From Helicoverpa zea (taxonomy: Eukaryota; Arthropoda; Insecta; Lepidoptera; Noctuidae): a stretch of DNA of 64,000 nt. Shown piece by piece: positions 34,901-46,600 of the stretch. Under the pieces are notes generated by a model. That model saw only the letters and a list, made by a program, of their open reading frames with translations. It had not been told where the DNA came from and searched no databases. Where the stretch lies: positions 4,898,001 through 4,962,000 of the forward strand of contig NC_061454.1 in NCBI RefSeq assembly GCF_022581195.2, written 5' to 3'. Each line of letters opens with the position of its first letter. Position 1 is the first letter of the stretch. A program made the translations under genes and the position numbers.

Positions 34901-37588
34901 AACAATCTCACATAGAACATCACCAATACGAACTTTGCCAGATACTTCTTCAACTCTTAAGCCAAGATTACTGCCTTCAATAGTGACTATAGTTCCTCCC
35001 TCTATAGGACCACTTAAGGGTTTGATCATATCAATTCTTGGTTTTGGACACTCAGTAACAGGATTTTCCAAGCAAGTTTCACTATAAGAACAAGAGTTGC
35101 CACACCAAGTGCACTTGTAGATAGAGTTTCGAGTTATACACAAAGAACAATCTGCATGTTCTCTATGTGATCCAAGAATTTCACATTTGTATAGAGTGAT
35201 GTTGATTGTATCAATGTAATGTTTATGATTCCACACAATTTTAACACTGACATTGTATTCCCCAACATCTTCTTCATATGAGTAGGTTGTTTTGTCACAC
35301 ACAATGTAATGATTAGACTCAACTCTTGCAGGTAGTATCATGTTAGCCAGCTCAATGCTGACTATACATTGAAATCCTGTGTGACCAGGTTGTAAGTGAG
35401 GCAGATTTTCAACTTCAAGTTCCAATTCTTTAGGCACATTGTTTGGTAGCAAAATAGGCTTCTTGTATTGTCTTATTCTAGGACAATGTCCAATACCATG
35501 ATTTAGCAGTTTAGTAGGATTATTTTCACCACTTATGATGGTTCTTTGACAAACTGATGTATCATGTGTACACCTGTTATCATAAATGCACCAATTGCAG
35601 GCCCATTCACTCAATATGCAAGAGTGACATGTTGTATGTTTAGAACAGTCATAGAAAGCAAAGTTCCTGGAAACAAAATCCTTATTTGTTTCTGATGAGT
35701 GCACAGAAAGGGAAACATACACATGATCTTGGTTTTGGGTTATTTTAGGTCTATGCTTTACATCTGGGGTGGGACAAGCAAGGCCATTGGAGGTTACAGC
35801 AGCATCTATGGGAGGTGTATTTCCAAAAACACATTTATATTTTGCTCCAAAAGGTAGTTCTGGTAAAGTTCTAATTATAAGCTGCACTGTGGTTACTTCA
35901 TTCATGGATATTCTGTCAGGTAATATCTGTTCAAAATCAATGCACTGTTGGCCAATGTATTGGGATAACCACCTGGGTGCACTTTGTGTACCTTTTTGAC
36001 ACATATTTTGTACTGTGCAGCGCTTTTCTAAGGAACACCATCCACAATGAGGATCATTTGATTCTAGACAAGAAGAACAATTGCCATGTTCTGCACATCT
36101 TTCAGTTGGTATTTGCACTATGGAATTCCTTGCCAATACATATAGAGTTTTCTGATAAGGGGAAAGGGTTGTGTCTGGTAGAATTCTTTGACCAGGTAAA
36201 ATTGATTCACTTGAATATTCTAAAGCTTTATCAGCATCAATAAGGACCTTCTTCAAAACACCATTACTGGTACCTAGAAATGCTACAGTATGCAATCCAG
36301 TAACAGACATAGTCACAGAACTAATCAATGTATCATTCCAATTAATGACTGACATTGTTTTGATAGGATACAGTCCACTAATTTTCAGACCTACTTCACA
36401 AAAGTTGAGTATATTTCCTGTGGAGCCAACACTGGGACATTTACCATCAGATATCATGCCTGATATATAGCCCATGTTTCTTGCTTTAGTACTGCCATTA
36501 AAACACATGTGGACATTCTCATTAAACTTAATTTCTATTTCTTGCAAAGAAAATACACAAATAGCTGACTTAGCCATAGGCTCATTAGAAATACTTTTTG
36601 ATGGACTAAAAACCGCTATAAGAATAGAGTCACCTGTTTCAATACCCAGCTGTGCAGCTAAGTTTGCACCAGCCTTAGCAATCTTAGCATCTTGAACTAA
36701 ATTATAATTGACCACTTCACTCTTACCACTAATAGTTTCTTCTCGAACATGGCACTCTAAGGTGACTTCTGTGTAGCTATTATAGTTGTCATCATTAACA
36801 CACGTACGGGCTAAGCGAGAAACATACCCTAGTTCTTCATTACCAGCTAGGTGTGAATGTTTCTGGATTATCAAAAAATAGGCATAATCACTTGCATTAA
36901 AGCCATACACATACTGTACTAAGAAGTTATCTCTGTATTTAACATCTATTTGTATTGAACTCTGTTTATTAAACGTTAATTGTGCGGTGTCGAGCGTCAT
37001 CAGGTCGCGGCTGGATATGGCAGGGACATCATGTCTGTACTCACCATTGTTAGTAAATGTGGTTCCCACATATAGCACATTGGATCTGTCCCAAGAATTA
37101 TATCTCTCAGGGCCGATGAACGCGTACGTGGAGGCGTCAGCGTCATTAGCAGCCACACTGACTGGAACGAACTCCGGTTTCGCAGACAGATCTCCTAGTT
37201 TGTACTTGGAACAGGATCCCTGGGCCACGGAACCGCACGCAATCACTCTTCCAGATTCTTGATCTATCACTAATATCTTGTTCACGTTATCAGTCCGAAC
37301 AGTCTTTATATCTGACGATGGGCAGCCACTTGCATGACACATTGGGTTGTCGAGAATCGGACCTGTGCCTATTACATGGATTGGTTTCAAGTCAGGGCTT
37401 AACTGGTGAATCCAGTTTAACGAACCAGCGTATACTTGGCCACTGACTCTATCCACGGCAAGATGATAAAAATGGTATGTCTCATTAGGCTGATTTGGAT
37501 ATTGTGATATGAAGTCGTAACCATACACTATTGTGCACCGAAGCCAAAATGTTATGACTAACACTGTAATTGGAGTAGCCATGATCAC
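31901..37588 (-). CDS. PlexA: Plexin A, semaphorin receptor (single-exon, full length)
   Basis: Transmembrane receptor for class 1 semaphorins in axon guidance, 1895 aa. Order: signal peptide (about 1-23); Sema domain (about 30-490); three PSI modules (about 494-540, 646-690 and 799-845; for example CSSCLESNDPHCGWC); IPT/TIG repeats (about 848-935, 936-1025, 1028-1130 and 1141-1230); TM helix (about 1251-1273); basic YRRR stop-transfer and juxtamembrane coiled coil with LECKLAFAELQTD, the class A signature; and a split RasGAP domain with RRTESVVEKMLTNW (about 1442) and LRFWVNLIKNPDF (about 1744), enclosing a Rho-binding domain. The key GAP arginines are intact. There is no stop or frameshift and no intron. 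Plexin genes are usually many-exon, so intron loss or an old retrogene origin should be considered. The start chosen (MIMATP) precedes the signal peptide directly. Confidence 0.95.
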   Translation of the reverse strand: MIMATPITVLVITFWLRCTIVYGYDFISQYPNQPNETYHFYHLAVDRVSGQVYAGSLNWIHQLSPDLKPIHVIGTGPILDNPMCHASGCPSSDIKTVRTDNVNKILVIDQESGRVIACGSVAQGSCSKYKLGDLSAKPEFVPVSVAANDADASTYAFIGPERYNSWDRSNVLYVGTTFTNNGEYRHDVPAISSRDLMTLDTAQLTFNKQSSIQIDVKYRDNFLVQYVYGFNASDYAYFLIIQKHSHLAGNEELGYVSRLARTCVNDDNYNSYTEVTLECHVREETISGKSEVVNYNLVQDAKIAKAGANLAAQLGIETGDSILIAVFSPSKSISNEPMAKSAICVFSLQEIEIKFNENVHMCFNGSTKARNMGYISGMISDGKCPSVGSTGNILNFCEVGLKISGLYPIKTMSVINWNDTLISSVTMSVTGLHTVAFLGTSNGVLKKVLIDADKALEYSSESILPGQRILPDTTLSPYQKTLYVLARNSIVQIPTERCAEHGNCSSCLESNDPHCGWCSLEKRCTVQNMCQKGTQSAPRWLSQYIGQQCIDFEQILPDRISMNEVTTVQLIIRTLPELPFGAKYKCVFGNTPPIDAAVTSNGLACPTPDVKHRPKITQNQDHVYVSLSVHSSETNKDFVSRNFAFYDCSKHTTCHSCILSEWACNWCIYDNRCTHDTSVCQRTIISGENNPTKLLNHGIGHCPRIRQYKKPILLPNNVPKELELEVENLPHLQPGHTGFQCIVSIELANMILPARVESNHYIVCDKTTYSYEEDVGEYNVSVKIVWNHKHYIDTINITLYKCEILGSHREHADCSLCITRNSIYKCTWCGNSCSYSETCLENPVTECPKPRIDMIKPLSGPIEGGTIVTIEGSNLGLRVEEVSGKVRIGDVLCEIVDFEVSVSITCRTGPSNGSTVAPVIVENDSGHTESSVLFSYKNIKLQGLYPTLGPVAGGTQLAIGGQHLNIGSSISAYLDELPCYVNTTQTSNSRLICITPKADAPRVIHTLTVGIDNANRTLQGDLFNYTADPTIMEIKPLKSFVSGGRMITVHGTNLHTIQKPLMKLYFANEEVPVNHTECTVLNEHQMECPSPAVNKKYFDILQATKTQTSTPQIAMKVGFVLDNVETMHEKHFNPPRSHMLFVEDPYVYQFPNKGVKSYKGDPLVIEGENLIRASDESDVIVTIGTQPCNVTSLTMQQLLCTPPEIQPANTDENGVQISEINLPLVVVKVGKNLRFPIGYLHYELLRNYNFPPEVIAGIAGGTFFLVLIFMIVLVMYRRRSTKAEREYKRIQIQMDTLESNVRLECKLAFAELQTDMSDLAADLEHSGIPTLDHVNYVMKVFFPGVSDHPILNVQRQFINAPRTNYDAAMIQFEQLLNNKCFLLSFIDTLESQKSFNIRDKVNVASLLMIILMGKMEYATDILKSLLLRLIDKSICNKHPQLMLRRTESVVEKMLTNWMALCMYYYLKDYAGSSLFLLFKAIKHQIEKGVVDAITHEARYSLSEEKLLKEQIDHQTITLHIVQDDFDEKVQCKVLDCDSISQVKSKILDALFKNTPFSMRPSVHEVDLEWRHGRGGHVTLQDEDVTTKTINGWRKLNTLAHYGVKESAVMSLISRQNDSFNTPYKIPCKNCTGIYCSNSHIRVYNSDITDQNVHYYHLVKPIEYQHIINKSSEHSHKAIPEIFLTRLLSTKGTVHKFVDDFFSTILTVNEVLPPAVKWLFDLFDDAARTHGIMNPEVVHAWKSNSLPLRFWVNLIKNPDFIFDINKTATVDSSLSVIAQTFMDACSLTEHRLCKDSPSNKLLFAKDLPTYREMVIRFYQSVSQLPQVTDQELSTSMQQLSVEQLNEFDTLSALKELYIYVSKYREQIILGLENKMHLAHKLDNIACTMEGDPTSIC

Positions 37589-38061
37589 ATTTTAACTTAT
37601 AGTTGGGATGTTAATTTCACTTTTTCACACCGTTTACGTTGTTTTCATTTAATTTTCAACCCATCTTTAATCCATTACAAAAATGTAATGTAACTTGTAA
37701 AAGCATCCATCGATGCCGATGACACGGAATAAACAATAGAGTGACTGAATGTATAGCTCCTATATTACTGACCATAAACTACAACCACCCACCAAAAATC
37801 CATTCCATGGATTTATAAAACTGGGGCTACAATATAGCCGTCCAAGATTCGTCTTCTTTGTGTGCCTAAATATCTCTTAATGCGATGTGCTTGTTAATCA
37901 ACATTAGCAGGTTCTCGTGCCGGATTGTGATGGATGTGTGTGATATTTTGTATGGCCGAAACTCGAGACGAAAAGGTGTTGGACATGTGAACTTATGGAT
38001 TCGATTATAGTTCACATGGCTATTGGTAATCTGTGCATCAAATCAAACATTCCCACTTGCC
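37589..38061. promoter_or_regulatory. Plexin promoter/5' UTR side of the divergent spacer
   Basis: Non-coding sequence between the plexin ATG and the left end of the P-like element. It must contain at least part of the plexin 5' UTR, unless plexin has a distal promoter. No motif is decisive. Confidence 0.35.
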
Positions 38062-39055
38062 CATAGACATAATATTAGTAAACAGGACTGCGCATATAAA
38101 CCCAAAAAACGAGCCGAGTGAAACAGTTAGTACGGAGGCTGTCTGTCCCTTTCTAATAGGGTGACTATGAGATTAAGCTATGTGAGACAAATCCGAATTT
38201 GCTAAGATTATTAAACGCAGATTGGTATTGAAGTTTTAACTTACGCAGTTTGTGACCTTAAGATACTTATAAAGGCTTTTAATAATTAGCAGGAATTAGC
38301 AGTATAAAAGCAGGAAGATTCGAAGTGAAGACTGTTTTTTTTGTATTTCTACTTCATATATAGACTGCTGAGCCATTTACGTCGCCTTTCTTCATTTTTT
38401 GGGAAGCTATAACAATAGTACAACAGTTTTAAAATCCATCACCCATATTTTCACTCATTTCAAGAATTCATGGGCACCCTAGTTGTTTGGTTTACGAAAA
38501 TGTTATTATTAGCTAACCTGTGGAACGATATATTGCAACCACCATAGGATTCACTTTTACAAGTATAAACACAACACTTTTTCACCATTTAAATAGTTTA
38601 AATTGATTTAATACAAAAAATATAAACAAAATTTTAAATGCTGATTACGCGCCAAGAATGTTCAGGGTTACCGCTAGAAAAAAAAAAAAAAAACAAAATA
38701 AAAATTTATGTTGTTTATGTTTTAAGAATAATAATTTATATAAATAATTTATGCGTATAATAAATTAATGCGATTTTTATTAATTTGTTGACTTACAATT
38801 GTTAAAATAAGATAAAAATATATGTGATTCAATTGTTTTTTTGGGAAGACAAAACTGTTGATCACAACATTTTTTTTATGCTGGCAAGGTGTTAGAAAGA
38901 GACAAACAGCCTCCGTTCTAACTATCCCTCTCGGCTCGGATTTGCCTCTGTGTATTATGCAACAAATTTAGTACCTTATTGCGTTGGAATAGAGTTCATT
39001 TTCGTAAATATGTATTTTGAGCGTGCGCAATCTTGTTTATTATATTACATCTATG
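38062..39055 (-). mobile_element. P-element-like transposon, internally deleted, with THAP exons
   Basis: A 994-bp element with termini CATAGACATAATATTAG (left) and the complement of CATAGATGTAATATAATAAAC (right). Subterminal inverted repeats of about 45 bp contain GAGCCGAG and ACGGAGGCTGT. The flanks CACTTGCC (38054-38061) and CAATTGCC (39056-39063) form an 8-bp TSD with one mismatch. The 8-bp TSD, CAT-starting TIRs and a THAP-type ORF together indicate the P superfamily. It occupies the divergent PlexA/Nipped-A promoter region. It is too short for a full transposase, so it is a non-autonomous deletion derivative. Confidence 0.85.
38349..38588 (-). pseudogene. Truncated THAP domain of a P-like transposase
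   Basis: Exon 1 (38518-38588) encodes MVKKCCVYTCKSE...NISFH. A GTTAGC donor and a GTTATAG acceptor lead to exon 2 (38349-38406), encoding SFPKNEERRRKWLSSLYMK, then TAG. The spliced 42-aa product has the first two THAP cysteines, the FHSFP block and the invariant Trp. It stops before the C-x2-H half of the C2CH zinc ligand, so the finger is incomplete. The reading could continue if GTAGAA after ATGAA is a donor. Confidence 0.75.
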
Positions 39056-39333
39056 CAATTGCCACTCCCACAGATAAAAAAATACAAATGTCGTGTTGAG
39101 GTTCTTGTTGCGTGCCGTGCATCTTGTTTTGTCCGGTAGTTTGGGTTAATATTTTTATTAGAGATTATTGTGACTAATGTAATTAATTATGATCTAACAC
39201 TTGTTAATAAACAATGTAATGATGGAAACGTGTGATGGACAATTTTCCATGTGTATTTTTTTGTCCTAACAAAATGTTGGGTAATTCACTTGTTAGTGAA
39301 AATAAATAACTGTGAGACTATTTGCTGTGCACA
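39056..39333 (+). promoter_or_regulatory. Nipped-A promoter/5' UTR
   Basis: Only 278 bases separate the P-like element from the Nipped-A ATG. Unless a non-coding 5' exon lies further upstream, the core promoter and 5' UTR are here. No TATA box is clear at a usual position. Confidence 0.4.
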
Positions 39334-42300
39334 ATGATGGCTTCCATGGCTGCAGGCGGTCCTGGGGACCCCCACACACAGATGAACACCTACAGAAGCT
39401 ATGTGACCATGCTGGCTGATCCCGGCGCCAAGGACGAGATCAAGCTCAAAGCTGCACAGGAACTAAGTGAAAACTTCGAGGTACTTAAGTATACACATAC
39501 ATTTTGCTCTTTGTTAGCCGCCTTTATGTAAAATAGGTCAAAGAGCGGCCTTAGGATATGATGACCCAGCTGGGGCTGTGGGGTTTTGTGGAAGAGTTTC
39601 AGGGGCCTTGGTCCTTCCATCTAGAAGGAAAATTGGTGGGTTTAAAATAGGTCAGTCTCTGACACTATTGTTGCGCCAACAGCAAGAGGAGTCATTTATT
39701 GATTTCCAATGTACGAAACAAAGGGTTTGATGTCTGACAACCAATCTTACCAAGGGGTATTGGGTTGCCCGGGTTACTGGGTTGACGAGGTTGGATAGGC
39801 ACTCCTTGTAAAATACTAGTACTCAGCAGCATCCAGTTATACTGGAAGCCAACCCAAACATAATTGCGAAAAGGATAGGCAGATGATGACAACAACAGGT
39901 TCGATGATAGATTCTTTACTGAATCATGATCATACTGCATTATATTTTTCCATGAATTTCATTTAGCTTCTGAAATAAGAAACATTTTAATCTTTACAAT
40001 GTGAAAGTTGCACTAATAATAACTCAATAATGGCTGAACAGTTTAAGCTGAAAATGCATCTACAGGAAGAATATCCTAGGTTACTGATGAAACTGCAGGT
40101 GGAAGCTAGTAATATCAACCACCACCACAAAGTCCAAACAATACCATGTATAACATTTTTCAGGTAATACTCAGTTCCCCTCAATATCCACAATTCCTGG
40201 AACACTCGTTGAAGATATTCCTCAAAATACTCCAAGATGGTGAACCTCATTTCATAGCTGAGTATAATATTCAGCAAGTGAGGAAGCTGATACTGGAAAT
40301 GATCCACCGACTTCCAATAAGCGAGACCCTGAGGATTTATGTGAGACCCATCTTGGTGCTGATGTTAAAATTGATGGAAATTGAAAACGAAGAGAATGTT
40401 CTGGTGTGCCTTAAGATTTTTATGGAATTACATAAACAATATAGACCTCCTTATAGCAGTGAGGTGGATGTAAGTATATTTTTGAGCTACCATTATAATG
40501 ACACATTTTTACATTTACGGCGTTTGGGCTTTTGCAATATCACATATTTTGATTTATTATCTCTAGATTCACAAGTTCCTGCAGTGGGTGAAAGGGATCT
40601 ACTCTGACTTGCCAAATCACTTGCCTAAAATATTTGAACCCAAACCTACCATTAGGGTAAAAGATTTGTCTGAAGTGAACATTGATCAGTTGCTACAAGA
40701 GACTTACACCACAACACCCATACATACTGAGAAGAAACTCCTTGATGGGAGTGTTGTTACTGTAAGTATAATTTGGTCACACAAATTTTTTATCTTGGTC
40801 ACACAAAACTAAACCTTTTCTTGGAAGAAAATTCTCAAAAATTTTTCTCTGTGATAAATCCTAAAGTATGCAACTTTAAGAATCAAAATAAAACATGCTA
40901 AAAGAGAACACCTTTAAAAATAAAAATCAGGACTTTAAAAAAGTGTCCTATTTATTCACCACAATGTATTTTATTACAGTACAACCTGATACCAAGATCG
41001 GTGCTGTCATTGAAAGTGATACAGGAGCTACCCATCATTGTGGTGCTCATGTATCAGTTGTACAAGCAGAATGTGCATCAGGAGGTCAGCAACTTCATCC
41101 CTCTCATCATGGAGACTATTACTCTGCAGCCGGCCGCTACGCACAGGTAAGATAGGACCAAAAGTTTTATTTTATTTGTTCTCTGCTGCAGCAGGTTAGA
41201 CTGGAAGCTGACCCCAACATAGTTGGCAAAATGCTGGGCAGATGATGATTTTATTTTGGCATTGTTCAATTTGATCATGGATATCTAGCTAGAAAGGATA
41301 AGAAAGCGCAAAATCATTTATTTAGATACTCTTCGGTTCATATGTGTTTTTTGCTGGGAAGAAAAAACTTTTCTGAGCAAATAAGAGTCTTTATACATAT
41401 GTTTTCTGTACAGCTAGAGACCAATAGTCAATAGACTTCTATATGCACTCTGTTTAACTAATTATCAATATTTATTTACAGACAATCCGCTTCGTTTAAC
41501 AAGGAAGTTTTCGTGGACTTCATGGGCGCCCAAATAAAGACTTTGGCGTTCCTAGCTTACATCATCAGAATATATCAAGATACCATTGCTAATCACGCCA
41601 ATTTGATGGTGAAAGGTATCATAGGGCTATTGACGCTATGCCCACCGGAAGTGGCGCATTTGAGAAAGGAACTCGTCATAGCAACACGACATATCCTGGC
41701 TACGGATTTAAGACTGAGTAAGATGTGATAAGTTGCCATTCGATTTTTGTAATAATCCTCTTTATGTACAGCTTATTTACATTGTTTTTAAACGGTTTTT
41801 TTTTTCTTCTAGAATTTGTTCCATACATGGAACGTCTGTTCGACGAAGATGTACTATTAGGTGGCGGGTGGACGGTCCACGAGTCGCTGCGTCCACTCGC
41901 GTACTCAACACTGGCAGACTTAGTACATCATGTGAGACAACTGCTGCCATTGACTGATCTAGCTATAGCTGCTCACTTGTTCTCCAAGAATGTTCATGAT
42001 GAATCTCTTCCTACAAGGTACCTTTTAGGATTTAACTATAGTATAATTTTAATACCTGTTACTGATTTGATATTTTTGTGACAGATACAAGCACATCAAG
42101 CTACTCCAATCTGAAGATTTTTTTCTATTAACATTGAACTTTGTAGATCAAGTTTAAATCTATTTAAAACAGTTCCGCAGGTTGCACTGGGTTGATGTGC
42201 TGGCTTCTGTGCGTTTAGCAAAATTGCACTAAAGTTCATAAATACTTTCTCTGAAAATGTAATTTTAGCATCCAAACAATGTCGTGCAAGTTGCTTCTGA

Positions 42301-43603
42301 ACCTGGTGGACTGCATTCGTCAGCGCTCCGAGAGCGAGGGCGCCGCGGCGGCCGGCACGCAGCCGCAAGGCCGACAGTTGCTCATGCGCATACTAGAAGT
42401 GTTCGTGCTGAAGTTCAAGACCATATCCAAGCTGCAACTGCCTGCTTTGATGAATAAATGGTATGTGCTTACAATGTTGCTAAGAATTTGTTTCGGTTTT
42501 GTTAGTGTCAATGACTTTTACAGGGATGATATGGAATTTTTTTTTTTACAAAAAGAAACAGACGCTAACCTACTCTACGTATACCTATGTAATTTAAAAA
42601 TACTATGCTGAAAACCGTATCAAAGCGGTTCAGCCAAATGTGAGATAAACATGCATACATAGGTACAAACACACATATTAACAGTACAGTCAAACTGAGA
42701 ACTTCCTTTTTTTGAAGTCAGTTTAAAAACAAACAAAAAATTTCCTCCTTCATCAATTTGTTTAGTACATTCCTAGCGTAGTGGTATAATGTTTTCCATT
42801 ACTTCTTTCAGCAAACAAACAACGCCACCAGCGAATGGTACAAATGGGACCACACCTAGCACTCCCACTACCCCAGGCCCAAGTACTTCCACAGCAGTAG
42901 AAGTGAAAGTTGAGGAAGAGAAACTTGCGCCAGATTTCCTGGACAGCCTATCCAAGAGTGAGGAGAAATCTAAGATAGGTTTCCCTACATCACAGATGAA
43001 TAACCTGAATGTTGGTGACTACAGGACCTTGGTCAAGACGCTTGTATGTGGAGTCAAGACTATTACGTGGGGCTGTGCTTCGTGCAAGGTTAGTAGCAGG
43101 AGAACTAGCTTATTAGTATTATTTATTTCCTGGATGATTCTTATGGGCTGTATGGAAATTCAATTAAATTACAGAATATTGTGAATTGTGCATATTTATT
43201 GAGATATAGAGTCAATAATGAAAATTGCGCAATGTTTTGTTGCAACATAAAATTATATTGCACAGTAGTTTTCTTGTAGTATTACGCAATTTAATTGATT
43301 GATCACCTACGTAGTGCCTTAGAATGATAGACAAGATTAGCAATTACATCCAAAAAATACCATTTGTATTTTCTCTCCCAGCAGACAACAACGAATACAG
43401 AAGGGACATCAACAACGACCATAACTGGTCAAAAGCAGTTCAGTGCTCGCGAGACGTTAGTATTCATACGCTTAGTGCGTTGGGGACTACAGTCACTTGA
43501 CATCTACACGTTAGCCGCGCCTCGTGCGCCGGCGCAGCCGCCCGCGCAACCACACGTACGGTCTAAAGAGGAGAAAGAAGTGCTCGAGCATTTCAGCGGA
43601 GTG
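39334..43603 (+). CDS. Nipped-A: Nipped-A exons 1-9 (N-terminal HEAT region, about residues 1-648)
   Basis: Exons: 39334-39480, 40164-40469, 40567-40761, 40980-41146, 41482-41717, 41813-42017, 42269-42460, 42812-43088 and 43385-43603. Landmarks shared with TRRAP are ELPIIVVLMYQLYKQN (exon 4), IKTLAFLAYIIRIYQ (exon 5), RPLAYSTLADLVHHVRQ (exon 6), MSCKLLLNLVDCIRQ (exon 7) and LVKTLVCGVKTITWG (exon 8). Exon 8 begins with a Thr/Pro-rich linker of low complexity, as in the vertebrate protein. Exon 9 has a tandem acceptor. Intron 1 (683 bases) contains a SINE tail. Confidence 0.93.
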
Positions 43604-46600
43604 GTAAGTACTTGGACACTGTCAAGTTTTGGTTAAGTAAAAATTGAAATAAAAATTCTTAGGATTTGCTTTGAGGGAGATAAAATAGTGGGTTTTGTGT
43701 TTCTTTGCAGTTTTCAATGATGAACCCACAAACCTTCCAAGAAATATTTACAGCGACGATTTCCCATATGGTCGAAAGAATCAACAAAAATACAACGTTG
43801 CAAATAATTGCAAATACATTTTTGTCCAATCCGGCTACGTCGCCGATATTCGCGACAGTACTTGTTGAGTACCTTCTCCAAAGGATGGAGGAAATGGGGA
43901 CTAATGTAGAGAGATCCAATCTTTACTTGAGACTATTCAAACTAGTGTTTGGTTCCGTCAGCCTCTTCCCAACTGAGAATGAACAAATGCTGAGACCACA
44001 CTTGCATAGCATTGTTAACAAGGCCATGGATTATGCCATGACAGCTAAAGAACCCTACAATTATTTCCTACTACTGAGGGCGTTATTCCGTTCCATTGGA
44101 GGCGGCAGCCACGACCTTTTATACCAAGAGTTTTTACCACTTCTACCCAATCTACTTGAAGGATTGAATCGCCTACAGAGTGGCCTACATAAGCAACACA
44201 TGAAAGATCTTTTCGTCGAGTTATGCTTGACTGTACCGGTAAGATTAAGTAGTCTATTACCTTATCTACCGATGCTCATGGATCCTTTAGTATCTGCATT
44301 AAATGGCTCCCACACATTAATATCACAAGGGTTGAGGACTCTCGAGCTCTGTGTCGATAACTTGCAACCCGACTTCTTGTATGAACACATCCAGCCGGTC
44401 AGGGCTGACCTCATGCAAGCGCTGTGGAGGACATTGCAGAACAATGAAGTTGCCAGAATCGCGTTCAGAGTCCTCGGGAAATTCGGCGGCGGCAACCGCA
44501 AGATGATGATAGAACCACAGAGACTCGAGTATAGAGAAACCGACGCGCCACCGCCCGCGGTGCAAGCATACTTCCAAGACCAACCGAAACCCATAGATTT
44601 CGAAGTAGACAAAGTAATAGAGACAGCTTTTTCTGCGTTAAAGTCAAGCATGACAGATCCATTTTACCGACGACAATGTTGGGAAGTGTTGCGATGCTAC
44701 TTAGCTTCGTCACTTAATTTGGACGACGATAAGGCGACCTTACAGAAACTGTTCAACCACCCCAGTTTCATTGACGGCAAGATTCAAATCCAGAACGGAC
44801 CTTACTACAAATGCTCGAACAGTATAGTGAGAAACACACATCGCACGGCTCTGACAGGAATGTTTGTGGCCGCTGCTATCAAAGAGTTGCGTCATCACGT
44901 GCTGCCAACGATGGTTTCGTTAGTGAGGCACTATACTATGGTAGCGATAGCTCAGCAGGCGGGACCGTTTGTCGAAAGCTCTGCACCTAAAGACGGTCTG
45001 GACGCGTTGGTCCTCGTCGATGCTATCGCCGTTATTATGGGTCATGAAGAAAAGGAATTATGTAAACCTGGTCATCTTGCGTTAGTTCTTATGATAGAGA
45101 CTGCGGCGACGGTGCTTGGAAGCCGAGAACGTGCCTGCAGATTGCCTTTAATGGAGTACCTCGCTGAACGAATGTCGGCGTTGTGTTACGAGCGAGCCTG
45201 GTACGCCAAGCTGGGCGGTTGCATCGCAGTCAAGTTCATGGTAGAGAAAATGGCACCGGAATGGGTTTACAAACACGTGTTCACATTTTTGAAGGCCGTG
45301 CTGTTCGTTATGATGGATTTGACGGGTGAAGTTTCTTCGGGTGCCATAGACATGGCGACTGTCAACTTGGAGAGGCTCGTTAGAGTTTGCGTGGTTGGGC
45401 CTTGCACTCAGTCGGTCGAGGCGGAAGGTGACGTAGCTGCTGCGAAGGCTAGAGCCTTACATGATGTGCTTCAGGAACTCGTACTGCAAGTAACAAGTCC
45501 TCACCTTCTTGTCAGACAACAGGTAAAAATCATTAGTTATTTAATTCTTCATTTTTGTATGTAGTCAATCGAACATTGTTATAATTTTTATTTATTTTAA
45601 AGGCCATGAAATCATTGGAGCTCATAGCAGAATTACAGAAGAAGACAGTGACAGAAGTAATGGATCCGCATAGAGAAGTGTTAGCGGATATAATTCCACC
45701 GAAGAAACATTTGCTTCGACATCAACCAGCGAACGCCCAGATGGGTCTTATGGATGGAACTACCTTCTGTACTACTTTGAAACCTCGGCTCTTCACTATT
45801 GGTAAGTGTGTTACTTTCTTACCATTGACAACTCTACTCTACTTAATCTTACATAAACCTAATAGACAGACTTGTGTTGCTGGGGAATGTGTTGCCCCGC
45901 TTCTTCCCAGAAATAATAATTTGAATAAAGGTTTTTGAGTTGACTTGACTTTGTTTCAAAAAATTACCTGTAATTTTTTCTAGATCTAAACATAAATGAG
46001 CACAAAGTATTCTTCCGGGAGCTACTTTCGCTATGTGAAGCTGAGGACGCGATGCTAGGAAAACTGCCATGTTATAAAGGGGTCAATCTTGTGCCGTTAC
46101 GTGCCTCAGCTTTGAAAGCTCTTGCCGCCTGCCATTATATACAGGAGAAGCATTGCCGTGAGAAGATATTCCAAGTGCTTTACAAGTCTCTTGAGAAAAA
46201 TGATCAAGAATTGCAACAGGTATGTTATCAAATCATTGACAAAAACACTGAACTCATTGTGTTAGATTTAATTTCAATTAACTTCGTAACTCTATACTTA
46301 TCAATATGAAACTTACTTAATTGTGTATGTATTAATTATGTTCCATATGCTTTTAGGTCGGCTTCGAGTGCATGCAGAAATTCCTGTCAGGTTTCCAAAT
46401 CGACATGGAGATGGTTCACCCAGTAATGCGACCTCTATTGCTAACACTTGGTGACCATAGACATTTGAGCGTGAACGGAGCAAAGAGGTTGTCATACCTG
46501 ACCCAGTTGTTCCCTTCCACGTTCAGTGAGAAACTATGTGAACAGCTACTGCAGTTATTGAAGAAACTTCTGGATTATTCTATACAGACCAACAGAGGTA

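Noticed and set aside
34866..37262. Several ORFs of 60-91 codons antisense to plexin
   Set aside because: They mirror the plexin coding frame on the opposite strand. There is no independent domain or start context.
44262..44713. Antisense ORFs of 82-129 codons opposite Nipped-A exon 10
   Set aside because: These are shadow frames of a long conserved exon.
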